A DNA stretch of 64,000 nucleotides from Flavobacteriaceae bacterium. GTDB taxonomy: Bacteria > Bacteroidota > Bacteroidia > Flavobacteriales > Flavobacteriaceae. A program made the position numbers and the translations under genes. The notes under the pieces were generated by a model. That model worked only from the letters and a program-made list of their open reading frames with translations, made no database searches and was not told the origin of the DNA. The stretch is taken from contig JANSXN010000002.1 of the NCBI GenBank assembly GCA_024742935.1, positions 1 to 64,000 of the forward strand, given 5' to 3'. This document shows, piece after piece, positions 47,102 through 57,423 of the stretch (the stretch's first letter is position 1; each line of letters opens with the position of its first letter).

Positions 47102-47848
47102 TTAGATGACTTTTGCTTCGTTGTGAAGTAAGTTTACTAATTCTTCCACGTTTTCTGCATCTACCATTTTAACGGCACCTTTTGGGGCCGGCTTTTCATA
47201 TGTTGTCACTTGAGTAGCATTTTCTGCAGAAGCAGCTTCAACCACTTTTAATGGTTTTTGGCGGGCCTGCATAATCCCTCTCATATTTGGAATGCGCAGG
47301 TCGCTTTCTTCCACGAGTCCTTTTTGGCCGCCAATCACGAGCGGAAGGGTGGTGCTTAAGGTTTCTTTTCCTCCATCGATTTCCCTAATGGCTTTTGCAT
47401 TGTTACCGTCAACTTCAAGGCTGATACAGGTATTCACAAAGTTTGCGCCTGTGATAGATGCGAGCATACCGGGAACCATACCGCCGTTATAGTCGATGGA
47501 TTCTCTTCCGGCAATGACAAGGTCATAATTGCCTTCCTGCATGACGGCAGCCAGTTGTTTAGCAACAAAAAAACCGTCTGTGGGATTTGAGTTTACTCTT
47601 ATAGCTTCATCAGCACCAATGGCAAGCGCTTTTCTAAGAGTGGGTTCCGTTTCGGGCCCACCCACATTTACAACGTGAACTGTAGCGCCTTGCTTTTCTT
47701 TAAACCACATAGCTCGGGTCAATCCAAATTCATCATTTGGGTTAATCACAAATTGCACTCCGTTTGTGTCAAATTGAGTATCATTATTTGTGAAATTGAT
47801 TTTTGAAGTTGTGTCAGGTACGTGACTGATACAGACTAATATTTTCAT
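47102..47848 (-). CDS. etfB: Electron transfer flavoprotein beta subunit
   Basis: VCISHVPDTTSKINF, AGRESIDYNGGMVPGMLA, REIDGGKETL. Confidence 0.96.
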   Translation of the reverse strand: MKILVCISHVPDTTSKINFTNNDTQFDTNGVQFVINPNDEFGLTRAMWFKEKQGATVHVVNVGGPETEPTLRKALAIGADEAIRVNSNPTDGFFVAKQLAAVMQEGNYDLVIAGRESIDYNGGMVPGMLASITGANFVNTCISLEVDGNNAKAIREIDGGKETLSTTLPLVIGGQKGLVEESDLRIPNMRGIMQARQKPLKVVEAASAENATQVTTYEKPAPKGAVKMVDAENVEELVNLLHNEAKVI

Positions 47849-47879
47849 ATGTTTTTAATATTTTTTTTAAATAGCTCAT

Positions 47880-47938
47880 ATGAAACATCCAAGAAAATTC
47901 TAACGTTTGCGAGTTAAATTTTGTCGTGGATGTTTCAT
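47880..47938. promoter_or_regulatory. Long hairpin ATGAAACATCCA...TGGATGTTTCAT upstream of etfB
   Basis: 12-bp perfect arms with an inner AAAATTcTAAC/GTTAAATTTT stem, in the divergent etfB-pdhB spacer. Confidence 0.6.
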
Positions 47939-48155
47939 TTTTTAACTATATAAATAGGATTTCTAAATATTCACTGACAGACGTCAGATTTTATGCCACG
48001 AAGGTACTAATCTATTTTCAATTTTATACTATGCACGCATAATAAAATTCAGTTAAAAGTTGCATTTTTATCGCACATAAAGTGGAAATAATAGTATTTT
48101 TGCCTACCTGAAAATTAATTTTTAGAAGAACCAAGATTTTAAATATCCAGAATTT

Positions 48156-49133
48156 ATGAAGACAATACAATTTAGAGAAGCCATAGCCGAAGCGATGAGT
48201 GAAGAAATGCGTCGTGATGAAACTATTTATTTGATGGGTGAGGAAGTTGCAGAATACAATGGAGCTTACAAAGCCTCAAAAGGGATGCTGGACGAGTTTG
48301 GCGATAAACGAGTCATCGACACCCCCATTTCTGAGCTTGGTTTTTCTGGTATTGCGATTGGCTCTGCAATGAACGGAAACCGACCCATAGTTGAGTTTAT
48401 GACGTTTAACTTTTCACTGGTGGGCATTGATCAAATTATCAACAATGCTGCAAAAATGCGTCAAATGAGTGGCGGTCAGTTTGATATTCCTATTGTTTTT
48501 AGAGGGCCAACAGCTTCTGCCGGTCAATTGGCAGCGACACATTCACAAGCCTTTGAGAGCTGGTATGCAAACTGTCCCGGATTGAAAGTGATTGTTCCTT
48601 CAAATCCTAAAGATGCAAAAGGACTTTTAAAATCGGCCATTAGAGATAACGATCCTGTTATTTTCATGGAAAGTGAACAAATGTATGGAGACAAAGGAGA
48701 AGTGCCTGAAGGTGAATATGTAATTCCTATTGGTGTTGCAGAAATCAAAAGAGCGGGTAATGATGTGACCATCGTTTCTTTTGGAAAAATCATTAAAGAG
48801 GCCTACAAAGCTGCAGAAGAGCTTGAAAAAGAAAACATAAGTTGTGAGATTATCGACTTGCGCACCATACGACCAATGGATCATAAAACAATTATCGATT
48901 CGGTTAAGAAAACAAACAGGTTAGTTATTCTTGAAGAGGCCTGGCCCTTTGGGAATATTGCAACAGAGATTACTTATCAAGTGCAAGAGCAGGCATTTGA
49001 TTATCTGGATGCACCCATCATAAAAATAAATACAGCAGATACCCCGGCACCCTACTCACCAAATCTTTTAAAAGAATGGTTGCCCAATAGCGATGATGTT
49101 ATTAAAGCTGTTAAAAAGGTGTTATATAAATAA
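48156..49133 (+). CDS. pdhB: Pyruvate dehydrogenase complex E1 component subunit beta
   Basis: REAIAEAMSEEMRRDETIYLMGEEVAEYNGAYKASKGML..RVIDTPISELGFSGIAIGSAM. Confidence 0.95.
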   Translation: MKTIQFREAIAEAMSEEMRRDETIYLMGEEVAEYNGAYKASKGMLDEFGDKRVIDTPISELGFSGIAIGSAMNGNRPIVEFMTFNFSLVGIDQIINNAAKMRQMSGGQFDIPIVFRGPTASAGQLAATHSQAFESWYANCPGLKVIVPSNPKDAKGLLKSAIRDNDPVIFMESEQMYGDKGEVPEGEYVIPIGVAEIKRAGNDVTIVSFGKIIKEAYKAAEELEKENISCEIIDLRTIRPMDHKTIIDSVKKTNRLVILEEAWPFGNIATEITYQVQEQAFDYLDAPIIKINTADTPAPYSPNLLKEWLPNSDDVIKAVKKVLYK

Positions 49134-49254
49134 CAAATCTTGCAATATTTCACTTAACTTCGTCACTTTTGTTGGCGAAGTTTTTATTTTAAAAGCCTCA
49201 GCAATTTTGCCAGAAAGTCAATTGTCATTAAAAGAGCTAAACTTTTTAAGCTAA

Positions 49255-51735
49255 ATGAAATTAAAGTTAACCTACATAATTTTCTTATTAGTTATTTTTA
49301 ATTCTTTTTCTCAAACCAAAGTGGGAGGGAGGGTATTTGATACTTTTGAGGTAGCTGTACCCTTTGCCAATGTCTTATTTAAAAACTCAAACAAAGGAAC
49401 CATTACCGATGAAAATGGAAGGTTTTATCTAGAGTCTGATGAAAACTATGATACTCTTGTCATATCTTTTGTGGGATACCAAACCAAAGAAATCACCCTC
49501 GATAAAAGAACAACTTATGAAATGCGTATTGAACTCGAAGAGGAATCATCAGAGCTCAATGAAATTGTCTTACTAAGTGGAAAACTTTCTAAAAAAAACA
49601 ATCCGGCGATAGATATTCTCCGAAAAATCTGGGAGAACAGAAGAGAAAACGGCGTCAAAAAGTTCAAACAGTACAGCTACGACAAATATGAAAAGCTGGA
49701 ATTTGATTTAAACACAATTGACAGTGCCTTGATTAATAGCAGATTGTTCAAAGGAATGGAGTTTGTTTTTGATTATTCAGACACTTCCAAAGTCACCGGA
49801 AAAACCTATCTGCCCATTTTTATTAATGAAGCCATCTATAAAGTCTATGGTGACAATCTAATGAATTTGGAAAAAGAGATACTCGAGGGAAATAAAAATT
49901 CGGGTTTTAGTAACAACCAAGCGATGATTGAATTTGTAAAGGAGTTGTATGCAGACTATGACATCTATGACAATTACCTCAAATTTTTTGACAAAGCCTT
50001 TACAAGTCCGCTTTCAAAAACAGGAATTGATGTGTATAACTACTCGCTTCTCGACAGTGCTTATCGCGACAACAAATGGTGTTACAACATTGTTTTTTAT
50101 CCAAGGCGAAAGGGTGAACTCACGTTTAGAGGAGATTTTTGGGTGAATGATACCACCTGGGCAATCAAGGAAATCAATATGCATCTCAACAAAAGTGCTA
50201 ATATAAACTGGGTAAAAGAAGTTTATATTGAGCAGGAATTTGATGTATTGAATGATTCTATATTTCTGTTAAAACGAGACCATTTCATGTCAGATTTTAG
50301 CTTTTCTAAAAAAGAGGAAGCAAGAGGCGTTTATGGTAAACGCACCACTCTTTACGAAAACCATGTTTTTGATCAGGAAAAAGATCGTAATTTTTACAGA
50401 AAACAAGTTGACCCTTATCAATGGGAAATTTATAACAGGCCTGACAATTTTTGGGAAGAAAACAGAATGGAAAAGCTCAATAAAGACGAGCGGCAAATCT
50501 ATGAGATGCTCGACACTTTACAGACCGTAAGGCGTTTTCAGCGATTGTACAGTCTGGGAACCGTTTTAGCTTCCGGGTATTATGAGTTGCCAAATTTTGA
50601 TCTGGGACCCGTTTTTTCCATATTTGGATTTAATGAATCTGAAGGTATGCGAATCAGAGCCGGGGGTCGCACTTATTTTAGTCAGAATGACCTGTGGCGA
50701 CTGGAAGGTTTTTTAGCGTATGGTTTTAAAGACGATAAATTCAAATATGGCATTTCCGGGAAGTGGTTGCTGGATAGAAATTCTCGATTGATTGTTTTTG
50801 GTGGAAACCGAAGAGATGTTGAACAAACCGGTGCCAGTTTAACCACTTCAAATGATGTATTGGGCCGCAATCTGGCATCATCATCTCTTATAACCGTTGG
50901 TTCAAATGACCGTTTGACTAATATCAATTTAAGCACCTTTGGTCTTCAACTTGAACCCATAAAAAACCTAACGTTTAGATCAACATTATCATACAGAACC
51001 TTAAAATCTGCCACAGACACCTTTAGTATTGATTATTTTGATGATGAAGGGAATATACAGTCTAAAGTCAGCCAAACTGAAATTGAAATGGCATTGGGTT
51101 ATACCCCGGGGATTCGCACATCCGGATTTGGAGTGGAGCGCACTGTTATCAATGAAGGAAAATTTCCTCAATTTTATTTTGGGTATACCCAAGGTTTAAA
51201 AGACATATTTGAAAGTGATTTTGAATACCAAAAAGCCCAATTGCTCTATACACAACCATGGAACCTGGGAGGAATTGGCAGGTTATACAGCACCATTGAA
51301 GCAGGTAAGATTTTTGGTGAAGTTCCTCTTTCATTATTAAGCCCAGTGCCCGGAAATCAAACACTTTTTAGTATTTACAATACCTTTACATTGCTCGATT
51401 ATTATGAGTTTGTGAGTGATACATACACTTCTCTGCACTTGGAACACAATTTAGGCGGAAGGCTTTTTTCAAGAATTGGCTTTTTGAGAAATTTGAACCT
51501 TCGTGAAATTATTGGCTTTAGAGCAATTTATGGTGAAATATCAGAAGAAAATATTGCCATTAACGCTTCAAACATCATTTATCAAGCTCCAGAAGATATC
51601 TACTATGAGTACAGTTTTGGAGTAGGAAATATTTTTAAAATATTCAGAATTGATTTTAACTTCAGGGGGAATTATTTTGAAAATGAGGGTGCCAGATCTT
51701 TTGGAGTTACCGGCTCATTTGGGTTTCAGTTTTAG
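49255..51735 (+). CDS. DUF5686 / carboxypeptidase-like regulatory domain outer-membrane protein
   Basis: N-term KVGGRVFDTFEVAVPFANVLFKNSNKGTITDENGRF; large C-terminal barrel. Confidence 0.9.
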   Translation: MKLKLTYIIFLLVIFNSFSQTKVGGRVFDTFEVAVPFANVLFKNSNKGTITDENGRFYLESDENYDTLVISFVGYQTKEITLDKRTTYEMRIELEEESSELNEIVLLSGKLSKKNNPAIDILRKIWENRRENGVKKFKQYSYDKYEKLEFDLNTIDSALINSRLFKGMEFVFDYSDTSKVTGKTYLPIFINEAIYKVYGDNLMNLEKEILEGNKNSGFSNNQAMIEFVKELYADYDIYDNYLKFFDKAFTSPLSKTGIDVYNYSLLDSAYRDNKWCYNIVFYPRRKGELTFRGDFWVNDTTWAIKEINMHLNKSANINWVKEVYIEQEFDVLNDSIFLLKRDHFMSDFSFSKKEEARGVYGKRTTLYENHVFDQEKDRNFYRKQVDPYQWEIYNRPDNFWEENRMEKLNKDERQIYEMLDTLQTVRRFQRLYSLGTVLASGYYELPNFDLGPVFSIFGFNESEGMRIRAGGRTYFSQNDLWRLEGFLAYGFKDDKFKYGISGKWLLDRNSRLIVFGGNRRDVEQTGASLTTSNDVLGRNLASSSLITVGSNDRLTNINLSTFGLQLEPIKNLTFRSTLSYRTLKSATDTFSIDYFDDEGNIQSKVSQTEIEMALGYTPGIRTSGFGVERTVINEGKFPQFYFGYTQGLKDIFESDFEYQKAQLLYTQPWNLGGIGRLYSTIEAGKIFGEVPLSLLSPVPGNQTLFSIYNTFTLLDYYEFVSDTYTSLHLEHNLGGRLFSRIGFLRNLNLREIIGFRAIYGEISEENIAINASNIIYQAPEDIYYEYSFGVGNIFKIFRIDFNFRGNYFENEGARSFGVTGSFGFQF

Positions 51736-51794
51736 ACATAAAACAGGTTAAAATTCTTCATCAATATTCCTTGTTTTATACTTCTTTTTAGTTG

Positions 51795-51802
51795 TATTTT
51801 TG
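51795..51802 (+). promoter_or_regulatory. Putative ppa promoter -7 TATTTTTG (TTG at 51771)
   Basis: TTG-N21-TATTTTTG. Confidence 0.55.
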
Positions 51803-51819
51803 CAGCCCGTTAAAAGAGC

Positions 51820-52359
51820 ATGATTATGAGCGCAGCAAAACTGAAAAAATTTGATGTTTTAGTCGAGATTCCAAAAGGAAGCAGAAACAAGTATGAGTTT
51901 GATTTTGAATTAAAAAAAATCAGGTATGACCGTATGTTGTTCTCCTCGATGATGTATCCTGCAGATTATGGCTTTATTCCTGAAACTTTTGCGCTTGATG
52001 GCGACCCGCTCGATGTTTTGGTACTGGTTACAGAACCCACTTTTCCCGGGTGTCTTATTGAGGTAAAGCCCATTGGGGTATTTCATATGGCAGATGAAAA
52101 GGGGCCTGATGAAAAGATTATTTGTGTGCCTATCAGTGACCCAAATGGTGACAAAATCAATGATATTTCAGATATTAATCCGCATTTAATTAAAGAAATT
52201 GAACACTTCTTTCAGGTGTACAAAGATTTAGAGCATAAAAAAGTAGATGTTGAAGGATGGGGGAATGTAGAGGAAGCTTTGGATATTATTGACAAATGTA
52301 CAGACCGGTTTAGCAGTTTGGAAGCCAGTAAGAAAGAATTTTACAATATCTATAATTAG
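51820..52359 (+). CDS. ppa: Soluble inorganic pyrophosphatase
   Basis: VEIPKGSRNKYEFD, YPADYGFIPET, DGDPLDVLVL. Confidence 0.97.
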   Translation: MIMSAAKLKKFDVLVEIPKGSRNKYEFDFELKKIRYDRMLFSSMMYPADYGFIPETFALDGDPLDVLVLVTEPTFPGCLIEVKPIGVFHMADEKGPDEKIICVPISDPNGDKINDISDINPHLIKEIEHFFQVYKDLEHKKVDVEGWGNVEEALDIIDKCTDRFSSLEASKKEFYNIYN

Positions 52360-52403
52360 TGATTTATTAAAGTAAGTTTTTAAGTTAAGTTTATGGTTAA
52401 GTG

Positions 52404-52438
52404 AAAAAGCAATACTATTATAGTGTTGCTTTTTTTTG
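52404..52438 (+). terminator. Intrinsic terminator after ppa
   Basis: AAGCAATACTA-TTA-TAGTGTTGCTT then T8. Confidence 0.75.
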
Positions 52439-52454
52439 TTCTATTGTAATTTCT

Positions 52455-52462
52455 TACTTTTG
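52455..52462 (+). promoter_or_regulatory. Putative hppA -7 element TACTTTTG
   Basis: TAnnTTTG about 32 nt upstream of ATG. Confidence 0.5.
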
Positions 52463-52494
52463 CGCAGCTTAAACTAAAAATCAAATTATACTAT

Positions 52495-54867
52495 ATGGAA
52501 TCCAATGTTATTTATTTGCCGATAGCACTTTCAGTTCTTGGGCTATTATTTATGCTTTACAAGATGAACTGGGTAAAGAAACAGTCGCCCGGTAGTGACC
52601 GCATGCAGTTTATTTCAAAAAGTGTAAAAGAGGGCGCCCTCGCCTTTTTGCATGCAGAGTATCGCTTACTTGCCATTTTTGTTGTGATTGCTTCTATCGC
52701 GTTGTTTTATATCTCCACTTTGGTTGAATTAACAAGTTGGATGATTGTCCCCGCATTTATAGTTGGTGCTTTTTTCTCAGCACTTGCCGGAAACATTGGG
52801 ATGCGTATTGCTACTGATGCCAATACCCGAACTGCAGAAGCTGCCAAAACCAGTTTGCCACAAGCATTAAAGGTTTCTTTTGGTGGTGGTACCGTAATGG
52901 GTCTGGGTGTTGCAGGTCTTGCTGTTTTGGGAATGAGCTTACTTTTCTTGTTCTTCCTTGGCCAGTTTATGGGCTTAGCTGAGTATGATTTTTATACAAA
53001 AATGACGATGGTTCTTGAGGCCCTAGCCGGTTTTTCATTGGGTGCAGAATCCATTGCTTTATTTGCACGTGTGGGAGGTGGTATCTACACCAAAGCAGCC
53101 GATGTGGGTGCAGACCTTGTGGGCAAAGTAGAAGCCGGTATTCCTGAGGACGACCCAAGAAACCCTGCTACCATTGCTGATAACGTGGGTGATAACGTGG
53201 GTGACGTTGCCGGTATGGGAGCTGACCTTTTCGGAAGTTATGTAGCGACTGTTCTTGCCGCAATGGTGCTTGGAAACTATGTGATTAGAGATATGTCTGA
53301 AACCATTCAGCATACAGATGCCTTTAATAATATGGGACCCATTTTACTTCCATTGGCGATTGCCGGAGTGGGTGTTTTGGCCTCTATATTAGGAACCTTT
53401 TTAGTAAAAATTAAAAACAATAATGCAAAAGAATCCCAGGTTCAAAAAGCATTGGATATAGGAAACTGGTCTGCAATTATACTTACATTGATTGCCAGTT
53501 TCTTCTTAATTGACTGGATGTTGCCAGAGACGATGCAAATGCGATTTTTTGGCGAAGATGCTGCGAAGATGATTCCATCAATGAATGTTTTCTATGCCGC
53601 TTGTATTGGTCTTGCGGTAGGCGCTTTGATTTCATTTGTAACGGCTTATTACACCAGTTTAGGTAAAAAACCGGTCATGGATATCGTTCAAAACAGTTCA
53701 ACAGGTGCTGCAACAAACATCATTGCAGGTCTTGCCGTGGGTATGAAATCTACGTTCTGGTCTGTTTTATTATTTGCTGCTGCTATTTATGGTTCGTATG
53801 AACTCGCAGGATTTTATGGAGTAGCACTTGCTGCTTCAGCAATGATGGCTACTACCGGAATGCAGCTTGCTATTGATGCTTTTGGACCTATTGCTGATAA
53901 TGCGGGGGGTATTGCTGAAATGAGTGATTTACCAAAAGAAGTAAGAACCCGTACAGATATTTTAGACTCTGTGGGGAACACTACAGCAGCCACCGGAAAA
54001 GGATTTGCAATTGCATCAGCAGCCTTGACAGCATTAGCTCTTTTTGCAGCTTATGTAACTTTTACAGGAATTGATGGTATCAACATCTTTAAAGCAGATG
54101 TTTTGGCTATGTTATTTGTAGGAGGAATGATACCCGTTATTTTTTCAGCACTTGCTATGGAGTCTGTAGGTAAAGCAGCTATGGAGATGGTACAGGAAGT
54201 GCGTCGCCAGTTTAGGGAAATACCCGGAATTATGGAAGGGACCGCTACCCCGGAATATGCAAAATGTGTGGAAATTTCTACCAACGCAGCTTTAAAACAA
54301 ATGATTTTACCCGGATTAATTACGATCATAACACCCATTTTAATAGGATTCTTTTTTGGTGCTGAACCTCTTGGAGGCTATATGGCCGGAGTTTGTGTGA
54401 GTGGTGTGATGTGGGCTATTTTTCAAAACAATGCGGGTGGTGCCTGGGACAATGCTAAAAAATCGTTTGAAGCCGGTGTCATGATTAACGGTGAGATGTC
54501 TTATAAAGGTTCAGACGCGCACAAAGCGGCTGTTACCGGCGATACTGTGGGTGATCCATTTAAAGATACTTCCGGTCCTTCGATGAATATTTTGATTAAA
54601 TTAACCTGTCTGGTTGGCTTGGTAATAGCACCCATTTTAGGAAATCACGGTGCTTCTACTGCTGTGGCTGAAAATAATGTGCAGGTTGAAATGACAGTCG
54701 AAAACGATATGGCTACGGCTACTGTTAATTATACCACAATTGAAAATGGTGTGGAACAAACCAATGTTCAAACTTTTAAAGGAACTGAAGCTGAGGTAAA
54801 AGCTGCTATTGCTGCTTTTGAAACAAAAGTTTCAGTCAAAAAAGAAAAGAAGGTGATTCAAAATTAA
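52495..54867 (+). CDS. hppA: Membrane-bound ion-translocating pyrophosphatase
   Basis: [81 protein letters not shown]. Confidence 0.97.
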   Translation: MESNVIYLPIALSVLGLLFMLYKMNWVKKQSPGSDRMQFISKSVKEGALAFLHAEYRLLAIFVVIASIALFYISTLVELTSWMIVPAFIVGAFFSALAGNIGMRIATDANTRTAEAAKTSLPQALKVSFGGGTVMGLGVAGLAVLGMSLLFLFFLGQFMGLAEYDFYTKMTMVLEALAGFSLGAESIALFARVGGGIYTKAADVGADLVGKVEAGIPEDDPRNPATIADNVGDNVGDVAGMGADLFGSYVATVLAAMVLGNYVIRDMSETIQHTDAFNNMGPILLPLAIAGVGVLASILGTFLVKIKNNNAKESQVQKALDIGNWSAIILTLIASFFLIDWMLPETMQMRFFGEDAAKMIPSMNVFYAACIGLAVGALISFVTAYYTSLGKKPVMDIVQNSSTGAATNIIAGLAVGMKSTFWSVLLFAAAIYGSYELAGFYGVALAASAMMATTGMQLAIDAFGPIADNAGGIAEMSDLPKEVRTRTDILDSVGNTTAATGKGFAIASAALTALALFAAYVTFTGIDGINIFKADVLAMLFVGGMIPVIFSALAMESVGKAAMEMVQEVRRQFREIPGIMEGTATPEYAKCVEISTNAALKQMILPGLITIITPILIGFFFGAEPLGGYMAGVCVSGVMWAIFQNNAGGAWDNAKKSFEAGVMINGEMSYKGSDAHKAAVTGDTVGDPFKDTSGPSMNILIKLTCLVGLVIAPILGNHGASTAVAENNVQVEMTVENDMATATVNYTTIENGVEQTNVQTFKGTEAEVKAAIAAFETKVSVKKEKKVIQN

Positions 54868-54903
54868 AGTATAAATCACTTCAGTAACTGTTTTTCTTAT
54901 TAC

Positions 54904-54938
54904 AAAAAAAAGCCTCGATTTAAATTGAGGCTTTTTTT
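54904..54938. terminator. Bidirectional intrinsic terminator between hppA and dNK
   Basis: AAAAAAAGCCTCGATTTAAATTGAGGCTTTTTTT between convergent genes. Confidence 0.9.
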
Positions 54939-54958
54939 ATTTAAGGAATCTTCTAAAA

Positions 54959-55573
54959 TCAAAACAATCCGTGGATTTCTGCGTCAATGCGGTTAATCAC
55001 ATTTCCAAGATCTTCCGGATTGTCTACAAAATTGAGGTTGTCAACATCAATGATTAACAGTTTGCCTTTATTGTAATTGTGAACCCAGGCTTCATAACGT
55101 TCATTTAAGCGGCTTAGGTATTCAATGCTTATGCTGTTTTCATATTCACGACCGCGTTTGTGGATTTGAGCAACTAAGTTGGGTATAGAACTGCGCAGGT
55201 AGATAATCAAATCCGGACTTTCTGTAACTTCTTCCATCAAATCAAAGAGTGACTTGTAGTTTTCAAAATCACGGTTTGTCATTAGGCCCATTGCATGCAA
55301 GTTGGGTGCAAAAATATAAGCATCTTCATAAATGGTTCTGTCCTGAATCACATTTTTACCGCTGTTGCGAATATCAAGTATTTGGCGAAAGCGACTGTTC
55401 AAAAAGTATATCTGAAGATTGAAGGACCAGCGTTCCATCTGGTTGTAGAAATCATCAAGATAAGGATTGTCGTCCACCTCTTCATAGTGTGCTTGCCATT
55501 TGTAATGTTTAGATAAAAGGCGTGTAAGTGTTGTTTTTCCGGAACCAATGTTTCCTGCGATGGCGACGTGCAT
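54959..55573 (-). CDS. Deoxynucleoside kinase
   Basis: HVAIAGNIGSGKTTLTRLL, VIQDRTIYEDAYIFA, RGREYENSI. Confidence 0.94.
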   Translation of the reverse strand: MHVAIAGNIGSGKTTLTRLLSKHYKWQAHYEEVDDNPYLDDFYNQMERWSFNLQIYFLNSRFRQILDIRNSGKNVIQDRTIYEDAYIFAPNLHAMGLMTNRDFENYKSLFDLMEEVTESPDLIIYLRSSIPNLVAQIHKRGREYENSISIEYLSRLNERYEAWVHNYNKGKLLIIDVDNLNFVDNPEDLGNVINRIDAEIHGLF

Positions 55574-55576
55574 GTG

Positions 55577-56362
55577 TTATTTTTTTGTTTGAGTTAGCTT
55601 CATTTTGTGAATCATTTCACCATCGTAAATATACAGGAATTCATCAGATAGATACAAATCTTTTACGGGTAAATCAGGCATTTTTATAGATTCTTCTTTC
55701 GAGAGATTTTCAGATAAAAGAACCAATGAATTGTTTCTCAAAGCCATCACTTTGTCGTTTGAAAGTGACATCTTTTGAATTCCTTCAGCAGACATGCTAC
55801 TCAATAGACTCCCGTAAATATTGAAAAGACGTAGGTTTTTGTCTGTGAGTAAATAGCAAAAGTTAAAATTGCTTTTGTGTGTGTTGTATGTTTCTGCAAG
55901 AGGTCTTGATAACTGTTGGTTTGTTTTTTCCCGGTAATTGTAAAGTTCGAGTTGCTGATTATCTTCATTAAAGGTCCAAAGCCGGTTGTCATTTGCGGTG
56001 GTGGCATTTTTGATATTTAAAAATGGCGGTTCCATAGCAAACGAAATGCGGTTTACTTCGTTGAGTTTATTGTCGAGAATCACGGCAGTTTGATAATCTG
56101 GAAAAAAAACAGTTATTTTTAAGGGGTTTAGCAAATCAACGCTTCCAACCGTACCCAATTGAAAATCTTTAAATTGAAACGTTTCGGTTTTGGTTTGTTT
56201 AAAAAGGGTTCTGTTTTTAATGTAATAGAGGTCTCCATAGTTATCAATCCCAACAAAACGTTCCACTTTAAGTGGAATTTTTTCAAGTGTGTAGGGAAGT
56301 ATTTCGCTTTGAGCGAAAGCACTAAAAGTGCATAAAATGGTTAAGAAAACAATACATCTCAT
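55577..56362 (-). CDS. Hypothetical secreted beta-propeller-like protein
   Basis: Signal peptide MRCIVFLTILCTFSAFAQ; repeated beta-rich segments (DNYGDLYYIKNRTLFKQT). Confidence 0.6.
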   Translation of the reverse strand: MRCIVFLTILCTFSAFAQSEILPYTLEKIPLKVERFVGIDNYGDLYYIKNRTLFKQTKTETFQFKDFQLGTVGSVDLLNPLKITVFFPDYQTAVILDNKLNEVNRISFAMEPPFLNIKNATTANDNRLWTFNEDNQQLELYNYREKTNQQLSRPLAETYNTHKSNFNFCYLLTDKNLRLFNIYGSLLSSMSAEGIQKMSLSNDKVMALRNNSLVLLSENLSKEESIKMPDLPVKDLYLSDEFLYIYDGEMIHKMKLTQTKK

Positions 56363-56487
56363 AGAATTGACCAATGTACAAAAAAATGAGTTTAAAAGGT
56401 AAAGTGTTAAACCCTGTGTTAAAATTAGAGTCTAAATGTAACATTTACTTTAGATTTGATTCAAACTTTAAACCAATTGCAGTATCT

Positions 56488-57366
56488 ATGAAAAAATTAT
56501 TCACAATTTCCTGTCTTTTATTTTCTGTTTTATTGACAGCGCAAAACTTTTCCGGTCAAGCCACATATCAGTCTAAAACCAATGTAGATATGGATTTTGG
56601 AGGTCGTGAGATGACAGATCAAATGCGAAAGCAAATTGCAGATATGATGAAAAGTGCTCTTGAAAAAACATATATATTGAATTTCAACAAAGAGGAGTCT
56701 TCCTTTAAAGAAGAAGAAAAGCTGGCAGCACCGGGTGCCGGTGGCGGAATGATGATGATGATGGGGAATTTTACAGCCGGAACACAATATAAAAACACCA
56801 AAGAAAATATTTATTTGCAAGAGCAAGAGTTTTTTGGAAAACAGTTTTTAATCTCAGACACGCTTCCCAAGCTGGAGTGGACACTCGTCAATGAATCCAA
56901 ACAAATTGGTCAATATGTTGCTTTTAAGGCAACTGCCATCAAAAAACTCGATGATACAGACTGGCAATCGATGCGGAGAAGAAACAGGAATACAGACGAT
57001 GAGAAAAAAGATGCTGAGGTAAAAAATGATTCAACGGAGGTTGATATTATGGACGAAATTGAAATTCCCAAAGAAATTGAAATTGTTGCCTGGTACACCC
57101 CTCAAATTCCCGTATCTCAAGGACCGGGGGAATATTTTGGACTACCCGGTTTGATTTTGGAAATTCAAGCGGACCGCACATCCATATTATGTTCAAAAAT
57201 TGTTTTAAACCCTAAAGAAACCATTGTAATTAACAAACCTACTAAAGGTCAAAAGGTATCTCAGGAAGAATACAAAAAAATTGTCAAGGAGAAAGTAGAA
57301 GAAATGCAAGATATGTATGGAGGTCAGCGAAGAGGTGGCCGAGGAAGTTTCCGTATAGGAGGCTAA
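56488..57366 (+). CDS. GLPGLI family protein
   Basis: Signal peptide; YTPQIPVSQGPGEYFGLPGLILEI. Confidence 0.93.
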   Translation: MKKLFTISCLLFSVLLTAQNFSGQATYQSKTNVDMDFGGREMTDQMRKQIADMMKSALEKTYILNFNKEESSFKEEEKLAAPGAGGGMMMMMGNFTAGTQYKNTKENIYLQEQEFFGKQFLISDTLPKLEWTLVNESKQIGQYVAFKATAIKKLDDTDWQSMRRRNRNTDDEKKDAEVKNDSTEVDIMDEIEIPKEIEIVAWYTPQIPVSQGPGEYFGLPGLILEIQADRTSILCSKIVLNPKETIVINKPTKGQKVSQEEYKKIVKEKVEEMQDMYGGQRRGGRGSFRIGG

Positions 57367-57423
57367 TAACAAACCCTTTTTCGATCTTTTACAAGTCATT
57401 TATGTAAAACTAATTTCTTATTA

